Source of the DNA: Pseudanabaena mucicola FACHB-723
Lineage (GTDB): Bacteria > Cyanobacteriota > Cyanobacteriia > Pseudanabaenales > Pseudanabaenaceae
Reading direction: 5' to 3'
Assembly: GCF_014696385.1 (NCBI RefSeq)
Contig: NZ_JACJQB010000035.1
Location: forward strand, 1-35,711
Length of the DNA stretch: 35,711 bases
In this document: one piece after another, positions 32,472 through 35,711 of the stretch
Layout of the letters: each line of letters begins with the position of its first letter
Position numbering within the stretch: position 1 is the first letter of the stretch
Notes under the pieces: model-generated
What the model saw: only the letters and a program-made list of their open reading frames with translations
Database searches by the model: none
What the model was told of the DNA's origin: nothing
Position numbers and translations under genes: made by a program

Positions 32472-34034
32472 ATGATTAACATATTCAAAAAACGCCTCCT
32501 GCTACAACTTGTTGCCTACTTTTCCCTCCTATCGATTGTCACGGTTTTAGTTGTTGCGGTGAGTGCCAATACCCGCAGTCGTGCCGCTCTACAAAAATCT
32601 GTAATTGATCGTCTAGCAGTTGCGACCTCACTCAAGGAATCTCAAGTCAATCAATGGGTAGATAATCAGCGTCGTGACGTAATTTTAATGACACAATTAC
32701 CTGATCTGATCTCCAATTCAGAAGTTGCAATTACCAAGGAACCAGAATCTCCAGAATTCAAAGCAGCCATTGAAGCACTTAACCAGTTTATGGCGAATAT
32801 ATCCATAGTTAAGCCAAATATTCGCCAAATTTCAATTCTCACCAACAATGGAATTACGATTGTTTCAACAGACAAACAGAAGGAAGGCAAATATCAACCG
32901 CTCGGAAATACCACTACCTACTTCACTCGCGATCAATCACGGATCATCGTCCCTAACTTCTATATTTCAGCAATCTCAGGCAAAGCAGCCATGACCTTTG
33001 CAGCTCCCTTAACTAACAAAGCAGGCGATCGCATCGGGGTTGTAGCAGTCGATCTAGACCTCCAAGGAGTTGATGATATTATTCGCGAACGTACAGGTTT
33101 AGGTACTAGTGGCGAAACCTATTTAGTAGGCAGATTGGCTAGCAAAAACATACTGATTTCAGGAACAGGCGGAGACAATCAGGAAGTTGCCAAAGATATT
33201 AAAAGTGAAGGGATTGCCGCTGCCGCATTAGGCAAAGATGGAGAAGGTCTATATAACAACTATAAACAAACTCCTGTATTGGGAAGTTTCATTTGGGTTG
33301 ATAATCTCAATCTTGCTTTACTCGCCGAAATTTCACAGGCAGAAGCATTTGAGCCAGCCGATCGGCTGGCTCGCGATATTTTACTAATCGGATTGAGTTC
33401 CGCAGGTATTTTATTAACCGCTGTGTACTTGATTGCTCGACGAATTTCTCAACCAATCCTTGCAATCGCCGATGCTGCAAACCAAGTCTCTAGCGGTAAT
33501 CTGGATTCACAAGCCCCAGTATTAACTGAAGATGAAATTGGAATTTTAGCAGTTTCATTTAATCAAATGACATCACAGCTCAAAACATCAGGGGCTCAAT
33601 TATCGGACTACAGCCGCACTCTGGAGCAGAAAGTCGCACAGCGTACCAGTGAGATTAAAGCCATTATTGAAAACATGGTAGATGGATTATTGGTGATCAA
33701 TAGTCAAGATCAAATCACCCAATATAATCCTGCGATCGCGGAAATGCTCGGTATTAATATTAATGAAGTTTCTGATCGAGTTAACTATCAAGAAGTGCTA
33801 AAAACCGAGCAAATCACCAATCTATTGCACAATACAAGAAAGAATCCTAAAGAGATTTTTAGCGAAGAATTCCCACTAACTAATCACCGTATTGGTAAAG
33901 CAGTAGCCACTTCTATTTTCAGGGAAGATAATACCAACCCAGAAAATTTAGGTGAGATTAGTTATTTGAGCACAGTAATTATGGTTCGTGATGTCACTAA
34001 TGAAAAACAAATAGAAACACTGCAAACAGCCTAA
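32472..34034 (+). CDS. Cache-HAMP-PAS membrane sensor lacking an output domain
   Basis: 520 residues. TM1 (LVAYFSLLSIVTVLVVAVS), an extracytoplasmic double-Cache domain (about 40-285, with TYFTRDQ and AAPLTNKAGDRIGVVAVDLDL), TM2 (LLIGLSSAGILLTAVYLIA), HAMP (ISQPILAIADAANQVSSGNL...DEIGILAVSFNQMT), a coiled coil (YSRTLEQKVAQRTSEIKAI) and a PAS domain (IENMVDGLLVINSQDQITQYN). It stops at RDVTNEKQIETLQTA, exactly where histidine kinases of this layout run into the HisKA helix. No kinase, GGDEF, cyclase or methyl-accepting region follows, and the next gene is on the opposite strand (4-bp overlap of ends). Either a naturally output-less sensor partnering another protein, or a truncated kinase. Confidence 0.9.
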   Translation: MINIFKKRLLLQLVAYFSLLSIVTVLVVAVSANTRSRAALQKSVIDRLAVATSLKESQVNQWVDNQRRDVILMTQLPDLISNSEVAITKEPESPEFKAAIEALNQFMANISIVKPNIRQISILTNNGITIVSTDKQKEGKYQPLGNTTTYFTRDQSRIIVPNFYISAISGKAAMTFAAPLTNKAGDRIGVVAVDLDLQGVDDIIRERTGLGTSGETYLVGRLASKNILISGTGGDNQEVAKDIKSEGIAAAALGKDGEGLYNNYKQTPVLGSFIWVDNLNLALLAEISQAEAFEPADRLARDILLIGLSSAGILLTAVYLIARRISQPILAIADAANQVSSGNLDSQAPVLTEDEIGILAVSFNQMTSQLKTSGAQLSDYSRTLEQKVAQRTSEIKAIIENMVDGLLVINSQDQITQYNPAIAEMLGININEVSDRVNYQEVLKTEQITNLLHNTRKNPKEIFSEEFPLTNHRIGKAVATSIFREDNTNPENLGEISYLSTVIMVRDVTNEKQIETLQTA

Positions 34035-34699
34035 TTGCAGTCAATCCAAATCTGCTTGAGATCATAAAAAGAACCTCTTTGTCTCAATTTAAAATTACCT
34101 AGAAGTAACCCCAGCCAAACTTCAACGATGGGCAATTGGAGATGCGTCAATAAATCTAACAAAGTTATCGGTAAAACATGACTAAGTAGGCAGTTGGTGA
34201 TAGCATCAATCCAAACTGATACATTCTCATTATGCGCCGTGGCAAGCACTAACTCTAATTCTTGCTCTGCACTGAGTAGATTTTCCTGTTCCAAAGCCTG
34301 AAGTAACACCTCCTTCTCAACAGAAGCAACGATCGAGTTCACTTCTGTTAACTTTTCAGGTGTGCGTCTTGGCAATGATTCAAGGGACTCAAGAAATTGA
34401 TCAAAGTCCACCGCCATCGATTGACGTACATAGCGATCAAACGCAGTATCAGACATCGCAGGCCCATCAACATTCACATGAGCCTGTAAATTTTCAAACA
34501 ATAAACCTGTGCGATCGCAAAACAGGTCAGTAATCTGCGCAACTGCATCACCCGCCAACCGTAATTGCGATCGCGTATCCATCTCAATCAAAGTCAAATC
34601 CAATAGCTCAAAGACTTTGGGTAAATCTGCCTCATCAGGGGTCTTTGCAGCGGAAGCAATTGCCTCCCATAGATTTAACTCAAGCTGCTTTACTTGCAA
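34031..34699 (-). CDS. Hypothetical acidic alpha-helical protein
   Basis: 222 residues, almost wholly helical by pattern and acidic (QLELNLWEAIASAAKTPDEADLPKVFELLD). A mid-region SLPRRTPEKLTEVNS is followed by long helices with Leu repeats (LLDLLTHLQLPIVEVWLGLLLGNFKL). No known motif is seen. It is the last gene of a three-gene minus-strand set, 9 bp after the Cys-rich protein gene, and its stop overlaps the sensor stop. I do not recognise a family; it resembles conserved cyanobacterial hypotheticals by composition only. Confidence 0.8.
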   Translation of the reverse strand: MQVKQLELNLWEAIASAAKTPDEADLPKVFELLDLTLIEMDTRSQLRLAGDAVAQITDLFCDRTGLLFENLQAHVNVDGPAMSDTAFDRYVRQSMAVDFDQFLESLESLPRRTPEKLTEVNSIVASVEKEVLLQALEQENLLSAEQELELVLATAHNENVSVWIDAITNCLLSHVLPITLLDLLTHLQLPIVEVWLGLLLGNFKLRQRGSFYDLKQIWIDCN

Positions 34700-34708
34700 A
34701 ATTTTGCC

Positions 34709-35197
34709 TCACTCATGAGAATGACAAGGACAAGGACGTAAAGGGCAAAGCCAAGGATCAAGACGTTCTTGGCTCACAAACTTCTTGATTCCATAATTTG
34801 ACTCTAACAAATTCAACACTTTCTGCACATAAGTATGCACCTGAGAAGCAGTCATACCTATACAGTGAATCGGCTTTATCGCCGCTAATCGCTCCTGACC
34901 TTTCCACACCTGAACTGCGATCGCATGGACTGGAGTATCAGTACCCACAGGACGATAAACCAATAGTACCGCCCAAAATATTCCCGCAAATTCATCTACA
35001 TTAACAACTAGCTCAGGATGAGATGTCACCCGTTTACGCGATCGCACCAAATTAATGCGATCTCGATGGCGAGCATAGGAACGACGACTATAACAAACTG
35101 TAGGATCCCAACAGTCACCACCATGTAATTCCTGTGCCTGCTCCGCCGAAAACGTCGCACAACGCTTACATTTATCAGGAATACCCTTCTTAGTCAT
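34709..35197 (-). CDS. Hypothetical Cys-rich protein, possibly zinc-binding
   Basis: 162 residues. The N-terminus has CKRCATFSAEQ and GGDCWDPTVCYSRRSYARHRDRIN (two Cys pairs: CxxC and C..C), consistent with a small zinc knuckle followed by a basic stretch (RHRDRINLVRSRKR). The centre is a hydrophobic beta-rich domain (FAGIFWAVLLVYRPVG, VHAIAVQVWKG), and the C-terminus ends in CPLRPCPCHSHE, another possible metal site. The middle gene of the three-gene set: 2 bp after the 114-residue gene and 9 bp before the 222-residue gene. Could be a nucleic-acid-binding protein by the Zn/basic layout, but this is speculative. Confidence 0.78.
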   Translation of the reverse strand: MTKKGIPDKCKRCATFSAEQAQELHGGDCWDPTVCYSRRSYARHRDRINLVRSRKRVTSHPELVVNVDEFAGIFWAVLLVYRPVGTDTPVHAIAVQVWKGQERLAAIKPIHCIGMTASQVHTYVQKVLNLLESNYGIKKFVSQERLDPWLCPLRPCPCHSHE

Positions 35198-35199
35198 GA

Positions 35200-35544
35200 T
35201 TAAGATTCAGAAACATTGGCAAGCATTGCTAGAACCTTATCAAAAATATTTCTAAGAATAACTTTCTCAGTAGTAAATATATTTGGCATATCATCCACTT
35301 CATCAAGAGAATCGAAATCTAGAAAAAGACAACTTTCTTGATCGTCCATTAACCATTCAACCTGCAATAATTGCGTTACATCACCCAACTCGCTTTTCCA
35401 ACCTTCACGAAATTCTAATACCACTGGCGACTGATAACCTTCAACGGGCATCAGTACAACTAATTTAGTCTGTTGATTGAGATTAAAATCGACAGTATAT
35501 CCAAGGTTTCTTAAAGCTTGCTCTACCTGAGAATAAGTAAGCAT
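35200..35544 (-). CDS. Hypothetical small acidic protein
   Basis: 114 residues (MLTYSQVEQALRNLGYTVDF...), alpha/beta and acidic (DDQESCLFLDFDSLDEVDD), no signal peptide or TM segment, no recognised motif. First gene of the three-gene minus-strand set, with its start about 60 bp left of the rRNA terminator. It may be transcribed from its own promoter in 35545-35600; near 35575 CAGCGCTTTG is half of the palindrome seen at 17751-17772. Confidence 0.78.
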   Translation of the reverse strand: MLTYSQVEQALRNLGYTVDFNLNQQTKLVVLMPVEGYQSPVVLEFREGWKSELGDVTQLLQVEWLMDDQESCLFLDFDSLDEVDDMPNIFTTEKVILRNIFDKVLAMLANVSES

Positions 35545-35602
35545 AATTTAATAGAGTGACATTATTGAATATTACAGCGCTTTGCCCTGACAAGATCCAC
35601 AA

Positions 35603-35656
35603 CATAAAAGAGAGAGAGGAGTCAGCTTATACGAGCTGACTCCTCTCTCTCTTATG
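35603..35656 (-). terminator. Intrinsic terminator of the rRNA operon
   Basis: Nineteen-base perfect arms (35609-35627 and 35634-35652) with a 6-base loop. On the minus strand the stem AGAGAGAGAGGAGTCAGCT is followed after its partner by TTTATG. CATA/TATG flanks extend the pairing past a two-base bulge. It lies about 30 bp after the 5S 3' end, as expected for the end of an rRNA operon. Confidence 0.85.
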
Positions 35657-35682
35657 TCTTTGTTGTTTGGAGCTAAAAATTA

Positions 35683-35711
35683 AGCTTGGCATCGAGCTAT
35701 TTTCCCGTAGG
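35683..35711 (-). rRNA. rrf: 5S rRNA gene, 3' end only
   Basis: On the minus strand the edge reads CCTACGGGAAAATAGCTCG followed by ATGCCAAGCT, the conserved 3' end of cyanobacterial 5S rRNA (GGAAAATAGCTCGATGCCA pattern). The rest of the gene and the operon lie to the right of the window. Only about 29 bases are visible, so the exact 3' end is approximate. Confidence 0.8.

Noticed and set aside
34035-34130. Histidine kinase remnant after the sensor stop
   Set aside because: Read past the stop in the sensor frame, which soon meets another stop; no H-box-like sequence was seen, and this region is coding on the opposite strand.

Overview
The window reads as chromosomal DNA of a filamentous-type cyanobacterium, possibly Pseudanabaena-like; the genus is a guess. 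The palindrome GCGATCGC (HIP1) recurs throughout, and the cargo is cyanobacterial: three exported pentapeptide-repeat proteins, an SLH-domain porin, a 4-Cys-prefix kinase-like protein and a Nif11-domain protein. The extreme right edge carries the 3' tip of a 5S rRNA gene on the minus strand, followed by a strong terminator.

Left and centre (1-24.5 kb) hold a dispersed contractile injection system (CIS) region. On the minus strand, reading leftwards: a pseudokinase/TM/phosphate-binding-like fusion (3568-5973), a 58-residue protein, a T4 gp19-like tail tube protein, and a giant disordered protein that runs off the left edge. The giant ORF is open from a GTG at 2774 to the window edge and carries about eighteen (I/V/L/M)QR motifs. 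On the plus strand at 8973 is a DUF4157 (eCIS core) protein with a second C-terminal HExxH metalloprotease motif; it shares the QR motifs. At 17.3-20.8 kb (minus) are a 977-residue single-TM protein, a tail assembly chaperone, and a DUF6760-like frame with no start codon. That frame appears to be reached by -1 ribosomal frameshifting: a GGGGG slip site, a 7-nt spacer and a 12-bp stem. At 20.9-24.5 kb (plus) are a 76-residue protein, a CIS-type AAA+ ATPase and an exported pentapeptide protein, all with overlapping ends. Sheath, baseplate and spike genes are not seen and probably lie to the left.

Interleaved housekeeping genes are a TPR protein, an exported 5'-nucleotidase, and NiFe-hydrogenase maturation genes hypE (plus), hypC and hypF (minus). 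hypA, hypB and hypD are absent from the window.

Right part (24.5-34 kb): cutA and an SLH porin with a visible sigma70-like promoter. These are followed by a seven-gene plus-strand run: cupin, SDR, AEC-type transporter, D-2-hydroxyacid dehydrogenase, HAD phosphatase, solute-binding lipoprotein, and a Cache-HAMP-PAS sensor that stops where an output domain would start. It looks like a sensing and metabolic unit for an unidentified small organic acid or sugar derivative. The last 1.5 kb holds three tightly packed minus-strand hypothetical genes, then the rRNA operon terminator and 5S end.
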